The notes below the pieces were generated by a model that worked only from the letters and a program-made list of their open reading frames with translations, did not search any database and was not told where the DNA came from. A program made the translations under genes and the position numbers. Positions 16,099-24,401 of a DNA stretch of 64,000 nt are shown piece by piece; the first letter of the stretch is position 1; each line of letters opens with the position of its first letter. Source of the DNA: UBA1444 sp964521625. Lineage in GTDB: Bacteria > Bacillota > Negativicutes > UBA1444. Where the stretch lies: contig CAZFSM010000002.1 of NCBI GenBank assembly GCA_964521625.1, forward strand, positions 124,001 through 188,000, read 5' to 3'.

Positions 16099-16749
16099 GT
16101 GTTAGAACAAAACAAACAGCAACTTGGGTTTATTTACCGTCGCCGTAGCGTACGAAAATTTACCGAACAGACCATTTCCAACGAAGTCATCGAGCAATTG
16201 ATTGATGCGGCAGTGCATGCCCCGTCGGGAAAAAATCAACAAAATTGGCATTTTGTCGTGGTGCGCAACCAACAGAAGATTCAGGACATGGTAAAGTTGG
16301 TTGAGGCAAAACATGAAATGTTGTTGCCGTTTATTCCAGATGCCGAAAAACAAAAGGCATTCAAAGGCTCAGTAGGCTACCACACCATCTTTAAAAATGC
16401 TCCTGCCGTTGTCTTGGCCTTTGCCGGCGCTTACCCGGTACCATCTGACGATCTGGTGGCAGGACCGGGTTTGACACAACAGGAAATTGATGCATTGAAG
16501 CAGACAAAACCGGGGATACAAAATGTTGCGGCAGCAATGCAAAACTTGTTGCTGGCTGCTGCCGCTTTGGGTTATGGAACATGTTGGATGACCGGGCCCA
16601 CCTATGCTGGGCCGGAAATTGCCAAACTAGTTGGTTTTAGTAAAGATGGTTATAATTTGGCAGCGCTCACGCCACTGGGAGTGCCAGCTGCCGATGGTGC
16701 GTCACCACCTCGCAAACCATTGGCGGAAGTGCTTACAATTATCGATTAG
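16099..16749 (+). CDS. Nitroreductase family protein
   Basis: This 216-residue protein is a flavin (FMN)-dependent nitroreductase-fold enzyme. The FMN-binding RRSVRKF stretch is near residue 15, APSGKNQQNWHF near 45, and the C-terminal ALGYGTCWMTGP segment follows. Members reduce nitro compounds, quinones or specialised substrates using NAD(P)H; the physiological substrate is not evident. GTG 16099 is chosen with GGAGGA at 16085-16090. A bidirectional terminator follows, and the tRNA on the other strand is beyond it. Confidence 0.87.
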   Translation: MLEQNKQQLGFIYRRRSVRKFTEQTISNEVIEQLIDAAVHAPSGKNQQNWHFVVVRNQQKIQDMVKLVEAKHEMLLPFIPDAEKQKAFKGSVGYHTIFKNAPAVVLAFAGAYPVPSDDLVAGPGLTQQEIDALKQTKPGIQNVAAAMQNLLLAAAALGYGTCWMTGPTYAGPEIAKLVGFSKDGYNLAALTPLGVPAADGASPPRKPLAEVLTIID

Positions 16750-16778
16750 TGTGCACGTAAAGTTTAGAATTAATTGAT

Positions 16779-16818
16779 ATAACAAAAAAAGACTTCATAA
16801 CGAAGTCTTTTTTTGTTA
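16779..16818. terminator. Bidirectional terminator between nitroreductase and tRNA-Pro
   Basis: A 16-base-pair stem (AACAAAAAAAGACTTC with its complement) has a loop of about five bases. A-rich and T-rich arms on either side mean it can end transcription from both directions: the nitroreductase (+) and the tRNA (-). Confidence 0.88.
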
Positions 16819-16826
16819 TATTGAGT

Positions 16827-16903
16827 TGGTCGGGGCGACAGGACTTGAACCTGCGGCCTCCTGGTCCCGAACCAGGCGCGCTACCAAACTGCGCTACGCC
16901 CCG
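16827..16903 (-). tRNA. tRNA-Pro (anticodon CGG)
   Basis: The minus strand folds into a complete cloverleaf. The acceptor stem is CGGGGCG/CGCCCCG, the D-arm has AGTTTGGTA, and the anticodon stem CCTGG/CCAGG encloses the loop TTCGGGA, placing CGG at positions 34-36. The T-arm loop is TTCAAGT. A73 and an encoded CCA are present at 16830-16827. It reads CCG codons. The promoter is a perfect sigma-A consensus. Confidence 0.96.
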
Positions 16904-16919
16904 GAGTTCACAGTTTCAA

Positions 16920-16948
16920 ATTATACACACTCTCGCAGGGATTGTCAA
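16920..16948 (-). promoter_or_regulatory. Consensus sigma-A promoter for tRNA-Pro
   Basis: On the minus strand, TTGACA (16948-16943) and TATAAT (16925-16920) match the consensus exactly, with a 17-base spacer. The -10 box ends 16 bases before the mature tRNA 5' end. Confidence 0.88.
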
Positions 16949-16971
16949 CTTTAAAAGCGGTCTGATATAAT
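16942..16971 (+). promoter_or_regulatory. Sigma-A promoter for the NlpC/P60 gene
   Basis: TTGTCA (16942-16947) and TATAAT (16966-16971) have an 18-base spacer. The -35 box occupies the same bases as the -35 box of the divergent tRNA promoter. Confidence 0.75.
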
Positions 16972-17066
16972 GCATCTTGTGATTAAGGTGAGAAAAGAAG
17001 GAAAAAAGTGATTGAGAGAGAAAAGATAAAATAACGTAATTGAAATTAATCATAAAGAGGTGAGCC

Positions 17067-17786
17067 ATGGTAGTAAAACCGCTTAAGCAGATGAAACTGG
17101 TAGTTATCCTGATTTTGTGTGTTATGGTGTTTTTGGCGATTCCCCATGCCGATGCGCAGCCGGCAAGCCCTGATATGCCGGTGAAACGCGGAATGTATGG
17201 TGATGAAGTTTCCAAACTGCAAAATAAATTGAAAGAATATGGTTATTACAAGGATCCTGTCGATGGTCGATTCGGCGCAAATACTCTAAGTGCTGTAATT
17301 CAGTTTCAAATTGATGCCGGATTAGCAGCTGATGGGGTTGTGGGTCTGTCGACCTGGGAATCTTTGAAAAATTTCCGTGGCGCCAGCTCTATTAGTAGAG
17401 GCAGGGGTGATTCTCGAAAAGCTCAGATATTGTTAAGTATGGCCCGACAATTTGTCGGCGTGCCGTATGTTTGGGCGGGAAGATCTCCCAGTGGCTTTGA
17501 TTGTTCGGGTTTTATCTATTACGTGTTTGATCAGATGGGTTACGGTTTACCGCGTATGGCGGATGGCCAGTTTGAAGTGGGAATCCCTGTATCACGCAAT
17601 GCACTCGAACCCGGCGACTTGGTCTTTTTTGAAACCTATGAACCCGGGCCATCTCATGTCGGTATTTACATTGGCAATGACCAATTTATTCATGCCAGTT
17701 CCGGCGCAGGGCACGTAACTGTGACGCCAATGTCAAATCCATATCATCGGGACCGATATCTTGGGGCTCGCAGGATTCTCAAATAA
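17067..17786 (+). CDS. Secreted cell-wall hydrolase, peptidoglycan-binding plus NlpC/P60
   Basis: This 239-residue protein has a signal peptide (hydrophobic core at about 12-27, cleavage near ADAQP). A PG_binding_1 repeat follows at about 38-95 (VSKLQNKLKEYGYY, FGANTLSAVIQFQ), then an NlpC/P60 peptidase domain at about 115-238. The catalytic cysteine is in DCSGF, and the histidines are in SHVGIY and FIHASS. Such enzymes cut the peptide stems of peptidoglycan in growth, sporulation or germination. It is monocistronic, with its own promoter and terminator. GAGGTGAG precedes the ATG. Confidence 0.92.
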   Translation: MVVKPLKQMKLVVILILCVMVFLAIPHADAQPASPDMPVKRGMYGDEVSKLQNKLKEYGYYKDPVDGRFGANTLSAVIQFQIDAGLAADGVVGLSTWESLKNFRGASSISRGRGDSRKAQILLSMARQFVGVPYVWAGRSPSGFDCSGFIYYVFDQMGYGLPRMADGQFEVGIPVSRNALEPGDLVFFETYEPGPSHVGIYIGNDQFIHASSGAGHVTVTPMSNPYHRDRYLGARRILK

Positions 17787-17791
17787 TCGAC

Positions 17792-17816
17792 AAGCCGGGT
17801 TACGCCCGGCTTTTTT
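17792..17816 (+). terminator. Intrinsic terminator after the NlpC/P60 gene
   Basis: Stem AAGCCGGG/CCCGGCTT (17792-17799 with 17805-17812) has a short loop and six T. Confidence 0.88.
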
Positions 17817-17858
17817 CATGCGAATCATATTGTTGATCGGCGGACACAACCTATCAGA

Positions 17859-19544
17859 TTAATTTTGTTTAGGGTTGATTATTGCAGGTTGGGGTGCAAG
17901 GTCAATTTTAATTTCAAAGGTTCGATCCCATGGCAGCTTACTATGCAGCTGCCAACCGGCAATCGCATAGGAATAGTCGGTCGCGGCTGGTAAAGAGAAT
18001 ATGGTATTTTGCCAATTGCGTTGAATTAGTCGCGGCAAAGCAGAACCCAGTTCACTTTCAATTTTCCGGTTAACCTTTGTCCGGGCGCTTTGTAAATCAT
18101 ACGGGTTAATTGCTTGACGTTGCAAGCTGTCATTCAATAGGGGGCGAAAACTCTTTTGGTAATACCAGTCATCCATGATTCTGCTGGCCAAAAATCCTAC
18201 ACGCTGCAGATCACGGCTGAGTAGCTCGTTCGGTGTGTCTTTTACGCGACCAGCAAGAACCATTGAGGCCTGCGTCACCGCAGTTCCGATGGAATTGCTG
18301 GTTGTATTCCAGCCGGCATAAGCAATGAGGCGATCAAAGGGCACCGCGTTTTTTTGCAGATATGGTAATAATGTTTGGTTGGTTTGCCAATTTTCAGCCA
18401 GATCAACCAAAGCGACATTTTTTCCTGTATCCAGCCACAGTTTGATCTGGTCGGCTGCTTTGGCAAGATTTTTCGTTGAACTGCGTAAAGTACCAGCGTG
18501 AACTGCCAAAATGTAATCAGAGTCTTCTATATTCCCACTTTGCTCTGCATTGCTGAGTTTTAATTTCTCAGCTACAGAACGGGATAACGGGCCAGGCATG
18601 TAGGGCATGGTAATATCGGGAGTAAGCGCTTCAGTATAGTAAACGAAGACCTTTGTTTTTCGGCCAATGGGTGAAACGAGTACCTGTCCAAGAAAACTGA
18701 GGGCAACTTCATCAGTGCCGCGGGTAATAAAAACCTTTTCCTGAAGCTTGGGGTTATTGTTTAGAAAAAGGTCAAGCCTTTGACGTTCCAAATTGGCCAA
18801 ACCGAAACTGGCGCTGTCATCCTGGCCCAGCACCAACCCGGACAGTACCCCGGTCTGGATTAACTTGAGCAACTGAAAATTCAACTGCGTGTTTTCGGCA
18901 TAAAGGCGTCGATACCGCTGGATCAACTCGATTGGCAAATCGGTTTCAATTTTCTGCAACCGTGCAAAATCACGGGGGTTTTCAAACAATAGGACCGTTT
19001 CTTGTAAAATTGACCATTCCGACATCAACGGTTTAAATTTGTCGGTGAGCGGATTATCGGCGATGAACAGGCGGGGAATAATATTGAAAGCATACAAGCG
19101 AACCCTGGGATAGTTTTGGTGCAAAACTTTCAATAATTCGATCACTTCAGCGATGTCAGATGGTGAGGCGTTGCCATGCCTGGAGGTCAATAAACCGCCA
19201 TGCACCAGCATGTCAACCGAAATGATGGCAGAGTCGGAGTGAGAAATTTCCTGTGAGAGCCAGTCACGCAGTGCAACCGTATTGCCGGGGCGCCGGTAAT
19301 TATCTAACAGGCCGGCAGGGGGTAGAGTTACCTGATACCCTGCCATCAGTGCGAGCTGCTGGACGTAATCGGTGCAGGGAGGACGGCTGTCCAGCGGAAT
19401 CAGCGCAATTGATCCCTTGGGCAAAATTCGGACCGGGCCGAGCGGGGTGGCCGTATGTGTCAGGTTGAAGTGAAAAAGAAAAGCCAACGCGGTACTAAGA
19501 AAAATGCATATTAGACAGATATGAATAAAAAAACTGCGAATCAT
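17859..19544 (-). CDS. DUF4127 family protein
   Basis: This 561-residue protein starts at ATG 19544, with AGGGAGA 5 bases upstream; longer in-frame starts fall inside rsmD and are rejected. One N-terminal membrane or signal segment covers about residues 5-25. The body shows the DUF4127 hallmark IALIPLDSRPPCTDYVQQL and conserved stretches such as SVDMLVHGGLLTSR, LGQDDSASFG, RGTDEVAL and AGWNTTSNS. The family occurs in Bacillota and its function is unknown; acidic and serine-rich motifs look enzyme-like, but no activity is claimed. It runs divergently from rsmD. Confidence 0.85.
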   Translation of the reverse strand: MIRSFFIHICLICIFLSTALAFLFHFNLTHTATPLGPVRILPKGSIALIPLDSRPPCTDYVQQLALMAGYQVTLPPAGLLDNYRRPGNTVALRDWLSQEISHSDSAIISVDMLVHGGLLTSRHGNASPSDIAEVIELLKVLHQNYPRVRLYAFNIIPRLFIADNPLTDKFKPLMSEWSILQETVLLFENPRDFARLQKIETDLPIELIQRYRRLYAENTQLNFQLLKLIQTGVLSGLVLGQDDSASFGLANLERQRLDLFLNNNPKLQEKVFITRGTDEVALSFLGQVLVSPIGRKTKVFVYYTEALTPDITMPYMPGPLSRSVAEKLKLSNAEQSGNIEDSDYILAVHAGTLRSSTKNLAKAADQIKLWLDTGKNVALVDLAENWQTNQTLLPYLQKNAVPFDRLIAYAGWNTTSNSIGTAVTQASMVLAGRVKDTPNELLSRDLQRVGFLASRIMDDWYYQKSFRPLLNDSLQRQAINPYDLQSARTKVNRKIESELGSALPRLIQRNWQNTIFSLPAATDYSYAIAGWQLHSKLPWDRTFEIKIDLAPQPAIINPKQN

Positions 19545-19641
19545 GCTGTCTCCCTTGTTAAAAGTGTTTTCATATGGTTGCTTTTCGGTTAATATAATAG
19601 TATTGAGATTTTGCCGTGGGATGGTTGGTGGTTTTACTGAC

Positions 19642-20229
19642 GTGAGGATTATTGCCGGTACTGCAAAAGGGATCAGACTGAAGACCCCGAAAGGGATGAA
19701 TACGAGGCCGACGGCAGATCGCGTCAAGGAGTCAGTGTTTGGCATCCTGGGCGTTGCCGTTATTGATGCGGAAGTTTTGGATTTGTTTGCCGGAACTGGC
19801 AATCTAGGTTTTGAGGCGCTAAGCAGAGGTGCGGCCTCTGCCACAATGGTCGACAAAAATATTCAGAGTGTCAAGATTATGCTGGAAAATGCTATCCTGA
19901 CTGATTTGACTCGCGCCGCTGTCATCTGTCGCGAGGATGTGATGCAGGCATTGCGACGATTACAAACGGAAGAAAAATCTTTTGATCTGATTTTTTGCGA
20001 TCCGCCGTATAATCTGGGGCTTGCTCCCAAAGTCTTGCTCGGTCTTGAATCGAATAATGTTTTATGTGCGGGCGGAATTCTCGTATTGGAACACTCCAGG
20101 CATGAAAAACTTCCTGACGGATTAAAAAGGATTGTTGCATATCGTAGCGAATTTTATGGAGAAACCGTTGTGAGTTTTTTCATGAAACAGGAGGGAATCA
20201 ATAGTGAGAACTGCAGTGTGCCCGGGTAG
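19642..20229 (+). CDS. rsmD: 16S rRNA (guanine966-N2)-methyltransferase RsmD
   Basis: The protein begins MRIIAGTAKG, typical for RsmD, when GTG 19642 is used (195 residues); ATG 19621 would add seven residues. The SAM-binding motif is VLDLFAGTGNLGFEAL, and the catalytic motif for N6/N2 methylation is FCDPPYN. RsmD methylates G966 of 16S rRNA late in 30S assembly. A TATAAT at 19593-19598 is a likely -10 box. The last 26 bases overlap coaD, a linkage common in Bacillota. Confidence 0.92.
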   Translation: MRIIAGTAKGIRLKTPKGMNTRPTADRVKESVFGILGVAVIDAEVLDLFAGTGNLGFEALSRGAASATMVDKNIQSVKIMLENAILTDLTRAAVICREDVMQALRRLQTEEKSFDLIFCDPPYNLGLAPKVLLGLESNNVLCAGGILVLEHSRHEKLPDGLKRIVAYRSEFYGETVVSFFMKQEGINSENCSVPG

Positions 20230-20689
20230 TTTTGACCCGGTGACACGCGGCCATCTCGATATTTTCGAGCGGGCGGCAAAAATGTTTGATGAGGTAATCG
20301 TAGCTGTTTTTCATAATCCGGGCAAGCGACCGGTTTTTTCAATGGAGGAACGGGTTCAAATGCTCAGGGATGCGACAAAACATATTCCCAACATTCAGGT
20401 TGACTGCTTTTCTGGTCTTCTGAATGAATATGTTCGTGGACGCAATACCAACATTATTGTTCGTGGCCTCAGGGCGCTTACCGATTTTGAATATGAGTTC
20501 CAGCGGGCCTTGTTGATTAAGCATGTAGACCCGGACATCGAAACGGTATTCATGATGACTAGCAGTGAGTATTCTTTTGTCAGCTCCTCGGCAACAAAAG
20601 AGCTGGCGAAATTTGGCGGTTCAATTCGCGGGCTGGTTCCTGCCAGCGTGGAAGAACAGATCGTTCGTCGGTTAAATGACCGGGCGTAA
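20204..20689 (+). CDS. coaD: Phosphopantetheine adenylyltransferase
   Basis: This 161-residue nucleotidyltransferase makes dephospho-CoA from 4'-phosphopantetheine and ATP, the penultimate CoA step. The nucleotidyl-transfer motif TRGH is at 14-17 after CPGSFDP, and the C-terminal SSSATKELA corresponds to the family ISSTxVR motif. The GTG start is preceded by AGGAGGG and lies inside the end of rsmD. Length and motifs are normal. Confidence 0.95.
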   Translation: MRTAVCPGSFDPVTRGHLDIFERAAKMFDEVIVAVFHNPGKRPVFSMEERVQMLRDATKHIPNIQVDCFSGLLNEYVRGRNTNIIVRGLRALTDFEYEFQRALLIKHVDPDIETVFMMTSSEYSFVSSSATKELAKFGGSIRGLVPASVEEQIVRRLNDRA

Positions 20690-20706
20690 GAAAGGATGTG
20701 GCGTTC

Positions 20707-21225
20707 ATGAAAGTCGAAGAGATTTTGGAAGAAATGGAGAACATTCTGTTGGAATCCGGGAGGGTTCCTTTTACGAACAAGCGGTTGGTAGAAGAAGATG
20801 ACATGGCTCGCCTGATTGATGAATTGCGAGATGCCATGCCATCTCAGTTGGTAGAGGCAGGCCGTATCGTGAGTGATCGCCAGCGTATCCTGGAAGAGGC
20901 TCAGCAAAAATCAGACGAAATCATTCAACAAGCTAAAGCATACCATAGCAAGCTGACTGATGAAAACCTGATCACGCGTCAGGCGCAAGAACAAGCCAAT
21001 GAAATCGTGACAAGCGCGCGCAAGGAATCTGAGCAGACGCTGCGGGAAGCTGAAGAAAAAGCCGCCGATATGCTGGCGATCGCTCAGAAAAATGCGCAGG
21101 AATTGGCGGTGGATGCCATGGTATATGCGGATCAGGTATTTAACCTGGTGGAAACAAACTTGTCTCAGTCGTTGGATACCGTACGCAAAGGGCATGAGGA
21201 ATTGAAACAACAGTTTCGTAAATAA
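20707..21225 (+). CDS. Coiled-coil protein (ATPase subunit-like), function unknown
   Basis: This 172-residue protein is rich in Glu, Gln, Lys and Ala. An N-terminal segment has DMARLIDELRDAMP, and a long predicted coiled coil covers about 45-170, with repeated EAQQKSDEII/QAQEQANEI/KESEQTLREAEEKAADM heptads. Similar short genes sit next to coaD in other Bacillota, some labelled ATPase, but no nucleotide motif is visible. It may be a DivIVA-like or scaffold protein; this is a guess. ATG 20707 is chosen with AAAGGA 10 bases upstream. Confidence 0.7.
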   Translation: MKVEEILEEMENILLESGRVPFTNKRLVEEDDMARLIDELRDAMPSQLVEAGRIVSDRQRILEEAQQKSDEIIQQAKAYHSKLTDENLITRQAQEQANEIVTSARKESEQTLREAEEKAADMLAIAQKNAQELAVDAMVYADQVFNLVETNLSQSLDTVRKGHEELKQQFRK

Positions 21226-21243
21226 ACGGGCTGCAAGCGCAGG

Positions 21244-22494
21244 CTAGTATTCTGATACGTGTATGGTGGACTGACGAAAGTCGAGTCCGCCTTTTTTTTG
21301 CGCAGGGTTCGGCAGGCAGAGGCTGAACAGTTCAGTAGCGGCAATGTCGATGGCGAGCATTGATTGGAGCGGTGAAAATGAGTTGGCATGATAGCTGCGA
21401 GAGTTCAGGCAAGTGGCTGTCTTGGTTATGACGGGGATGGTTCCGCGCCGGGAGATTTGCCGCAGAGCGGACTGGCCCCGTTCATTCAGTGCCAGAACTC
21501 TTGCATATAAAGGGCCGGATTCATCAAAAGATTTTATTTGCGATGCTTTTGTTCCAAGGAGAAGATGAACCAGTAGCCTTTGTAAGCGCGAATATGGATA
21601 GCGTTTGGTTTTTAGCAGGTGCATCAGTTCGCTTAAAGTTCCCGCTTGCCGGGCCGCGGTTCGCAGGCGGTTTTCCAGCCCTTCAGATATTTCTGGTGTG
21701 GCAAGCAGTTCTGTATCTGGCATGCGACGCAGCTTTTCCAGAATAACATTTGTAAGCGCTGAAATATCGGCCAATCCCCTGCCGGACTCAATCTGCGCAC
21801 TTATAGTTGCGATGGTGGCGGGGGGGAGAGTGTCAAGGAGCCGCGCGGAAAATTGACGTAATTGGTAAAGTTCCTGACGAATGGCTGTCGCACTGGCATA
21901 GCGACCGATCAACTGCCGGTCATGGAAGCCGCTGCCGATACGACAGATTGGCAATGGATGTATGGATGGTGCATATTGCGCCAGCGAACGGAGATATTCA
22001 ACGGCCAAAATATTGTTGGGCGAGATAATAAAATTAGCCGTCGTATAGCCGCCGGACACGAGTGCGGACGCTAAAGCAGCGGCATAAGTTTTGCCATTGC
22101 CAAGCCCCTGTTTCAACTGGGCAATCACTTGCGGGTCGGCCAAACCGGCGGCAGCGGCGCTGAGGGAATCCAGATCCGAATTTTCGGCGCCAAAGGATAA
22201 GTGATCGACAATACCAAGACTATTTAGCAGGCGTACGCCGCCCGCAGCAAAGTACTGAGCGCTGCGAACGGCGAAAACCGCCGGCAATTCCAGGACCAGG
22301 TCGACGCCAGAACGTACTGCAGCTTCTGCCCGTCGCCATTTGTCAAAGATAGCTATTTCACCGCGTTGGGTGAAATGACCGCTCATTACGACAATTACAG
22401 CATCGGCCTGGCCGAGGTTTCTTGCTTGCGTCACCTGGTAGGCATGCCCGTTATGAAAGGGATTATATTCTGCTATGATACCGATTGCTCGCAT
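21244..22494 (-). CDS. tmcAL: tRNA(Met) cytidine acetate ligase TmcAL
   Basis: This 416-residue protein, formerly YlbM, makes N4-acetylcytidine at the wobble position of elongator tRNA-Met using acetate and ATP. The nucleotidylyltransferase-like motif is PFHNGH (H14, H17), preceded by GIIAEYN; VMSGHFTQRGE and a later SFGAENSDL stretch are family features. It faces ackA divergently, so the acetate-activating enzyme TmcAL and acetate kinase share one intergenic region. Its 3' end contains a terminator serving the opposite strand. Confidence 0.92.
   Translation of the reverse strand: MRAIGIIAEYNPFHNGHAYQVTQARNLGQADAVIVVMSGHFTQRGEIAIFDKWRRAEAAVRSGVDLVLELPAVFAVRSAQYFAAGGVRLLNSLGIVDHLSFGAENSDLDSLSAAAAGLADPQVIAQLKQGLGNGKTYAAALASALVSGGYTTANFIISPNNILAVEYLRSLAQYAPSIHPLPICRIGSGFHDRQLIGRYASATAIRQELYQLRQFSARLLDTLPPATIATISAQIESGRGLADISALTNVILEKLRRMPDTELLATPEISEGLENRLRTAARQAGTLSELMHLLKTKRYPYSRLQRLLVHLLLGTKASQIKSFDESGPLYARVLALNERGQSALRQISRRGTIPVITKTATCLNSRSYHANSFSPLQSMLAIDIAATELFSLCLPNPAQKKGGLDFRQSTIHVSEY
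21265..21299 (+). terminator. Intrinsic terminator inside the 3' end of tmcAL
   Basis: Stem GGTGGACTGAC with GTC-AGTCCGCC around a GAAA loop (21265-21291) is followed by eight T. It ends transcription from the coaD side while lying within the last codons of the convergent tmcAL gene. Confidence 0.8.
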
Positions 22495-22522
22495 TGTCAG
22501 TTTGTTCCTTTTGTAATATAAT
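22494..22522 (+). promoter_or_regulatory. Sigma-A promoter for ackA
   Basis: TTGTCA (22494-22499) and TATAAT (22517-22522) have a 17-base spacer. The -35 box touches the start codon of the divergent tmcAL. Confidence 0.75.
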
Positions 22523-22614
22523 TACTAAGACATATGTTTCGGGCGGAAGGGCTAATTATCCTGCCGGGATCGAAGTATTCGTTCGATTCATTCATTATTT
22601 TGGGAGGGAAAAAA

Positions 22615-23820
22615 GTGAAAGTACTCGTTGTAAATTGTGGTAGTTCCTCACTCAAGTACCAGTTGTTCAACATGGAAGATGAAAGCGTATTGGCCAAAGG
22701 TTTGGTCGACCGGATTGGCATGGATGGTTCGGTGTTGAATCATCAACCGACTGGCAAACCGAAAGTGCCCCTGACGGCAGAAATAAAAAACCATACCTTC
22801 GCAATTAAAATGGTGCTGGATGCCTTGACTGATCCAGAGCATGGAGTGGTAGCCAATATCGGGGAAATCGATGCGATTGGTCACCGCGTTGTACATGGCG
22901 CTGAAAAATTCAGCGATTCGGTACTGATTTCGCCGGCGGTTATGGCTGCGCTTACCGAGTTTACAGAATTGGCTCCGCTGCATAACCCGCCAAACATTTC
23001 CGGCATCAATGCCTGCGCCGAAATTCTGCCCAAGGTTCCGCAGGTCGGTGTTTTTGATACCGCATTCCATCAAACCATGCCAAAATACGCATTCCTTTAC
23101 GGAATTCCTTACGAAGCATATCAGAAGTATGGTGTTCGCCGCTACGGATTCCATGGCACATCGCACAAATATGTTTCCGAGCGAGCCGCTGAAATGATGG
23201 GCGATCAGATAAGCAACCTGCGGATTATCACCTGCCATCTTGGCAATGGCGCCAGCATAGCAGCAATCAAGAACGGAAAATCGATTGATACCAGCATGGG
23301 CTTTACACCGTTGCAAGGGTTGGTCATGGGAACCCGATGCGGCGATATTGACCCGGCGATTCCTCCATATCTGATGCGTAAAGAAGGTATGACACCAGAC
23401 GAAATCGACACTTACCTCAATAAAAAATCCGGCGTGCTTGGTTTGTCTGGACTCTCCAGCGATTTTCGTGACCTGGAAGAAGCCGCAGACAAGGGTAATG
23501 AGCGAGCTCAGCTGGCAATCGACGTTTTTGCCTATACAGTGCGGAAATACATTGGCAGTTATATTGCGGCAATGGGTGGCGTGGATGCCATCGTGTTCAC
23601 GGCTGGACTTGGAGAAAACTCACCGCAAATACGTGATCAGATCTGTAATGGGCTTGAGTTTTTGGGAACCCGCGTTGACGCTGCGAAAAACGCAAGTCGC
23701 GGCAAAGAACAGGAAATCAGCGCCGATGGGTCAAAGGTTAAAATTTTTGTTATCCCGACCAATGAAGAGTTGGTTATTGCCAGAGACACTAAAACGATCT
23801 GCTTGCCTTTGGTCAGGTAG
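22615..23820 (+). CDS. ackA: Acetate kinase
   Basis: This 401-residue enzyme interconverts acetate plus ATP and acetyl phosphate plus ADP, giving substrate-level ATP in fermenters. The N-terminal signature VLVVNCGSSSLKYQ, the mid-protein RRYGFHGTSHKYV and the C-terminal FTAGLGENSP are intact. GTG 22615 has GGGAGGG 6 bases upstream and coincides with the family N-terminus. No pta is adjacent. It is followed closely by a separate consensus promoter for yceD, so it is probably transcribed alone. Confidence 0.96.
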   Translation: MKVLVVNCGSSSLKYQLFNMEDESVLAKGLVDRIGMDGSVLNHQPTGKPKVPLTAEIKNHTFAIKMVLDALTDPEHGVVANIGEIDAIGHRVVHGAEKFSDSVLISPAVMAALTEFTELAPLHNPPNISGINACAEILPKVPQVGVFDTAFHQTMPKYAFLYGIPYEAYQKYGVRRYGFHGTSHKYVSERAAEMMGDQISNLRIITCHLGNGASIAAIKNGKSIDTSMGFTPLQGLVMGTRCGDIDPAIPPYLMRKEGMTPDEIDTYLNKKSGVLGLSGLSSDFRDLEEAADKGNERAQLAIDVFAYTVRKYIGSYIAAMGGVDAIVFTAGLGENSPQIRDQICNGLEFLGTRVDAAKNASRGKEQEISADGSKVKIFVIPTNEELVIARDTKTICLPLVR

Positions 23821-23825
23821 AATTC

Positions 23826-23854
23826 TTGACAAGCTTTGGCTGCGTCGCTATAAT
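23826..23854 (+). promoter_or_regulatory. Consensus sigma-A promoter for yceD-rpmF
   Basis: TTGACA (23826-23831), a 17-base spacer and TATAAT (23849-23854) match the consensus exactly. The predicted mRNA start is only about 12 bases before the yceD TTG. Confidence 0.9.
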
Positions 23855-23872
23855 GGGTAAGGTGATTGACCA

Positions 23873-24343
23873 TTGATAAAAGTCGATGTTTCTCAAATTC
23901 TCTCACAAGTCGGCGATAATCAGCCTTTTTCTTTAGTTGTCGATGCCGCAGCCATTGGTGAAACTGAACCTTGGTTTGGTGGAAATATATCTATTTCCGG
24001 CGAAATCGTCAATCTGGGAAATGCTTTCCGTTTTAACGCTCGTATTACCGGGCAGGCCACTTTGGAATGCGGTCGGTGTCTCAAAGTATTTGAACAGCCG
24101 ATTGATTTTTCGCTGGAAGATGATGTTGAGACGGAAGAAATCGATCACATAGCAGGCACTTTGGATATTGCCGAAACAATTCGTGCCGCATTGATTTTTT
24201 ACGAACCGATGCAACCGCTTTGTGGTGATGCTTGCAAAGGACTCTGCTTTCATTGCGGAGCTGACCGTAATAAAATCGAGTGCAAGTGCGAAAAAAAAGT
24301 GATGGATCCTCGGTTGGCCGGATTAGGCCGTTTGCTGGAATAA
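23873..24343 (+). CDS. yceD: YceD/DUF177 family protein
   Basis: This 156-residue protein has the DUF177 cysteine signatures: LECGRCLKVFEQP in the middle and the C-terminal PLCGDACKGLCFHCGADRN cluster, likely metal-binding. YceD homologues almost always precede rpmF, as here, and are linked to 23S rRNA maturation or accumulation in bacteria and plastids. The TTG start is preceded by AAGGTGA and lies about 12 bases after the predicted transcription start. Spacing to rpmF is 58 bases, with a small hairpin (24355-24376) in between. Confidence 0.9.
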   Translation: MIKVDVSQILSQVGDNQPFSLVVDAAAIGETEPWFGGNISISGEIVNLGNAFRFNARITGQATLECGRCLKVFEQPIDFSLEDDVETEEIDHIAGTLDIAETIRAALIFYEPMQPLCGDACKGLCFHCGADRNKIECKCEKKVMDPRLAGLGRLLE

Positions 24344-24401
24344 TGAATTGTGAAGACTCTATTGTACAATATAGAGTGGCACGTGAAGGAGGTGTAATGA
24401 C

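Noticed and set aside
19545..19856. In-frame N-terminal extension of the DUF4127 gene
   Set aside because: It lies inside rsmD, lacks homology, and a good ribosome site with a membrane segment begins at 19544.
22648..23316. A 222-codon minus-strand frame in ackA
   Set aside because: It is an antisense shadow of acetate kinase; His/Cys-rich composition is typical of reverse-strand frames here.
24355..24376. ACTCTAT/ATAGAGT hairpin before rpmF as a riboswitch or protein-binding leader
   Set aside because: The stem is short and AT-rich and no known leader motif matches; it is noted only within the yceD entry.
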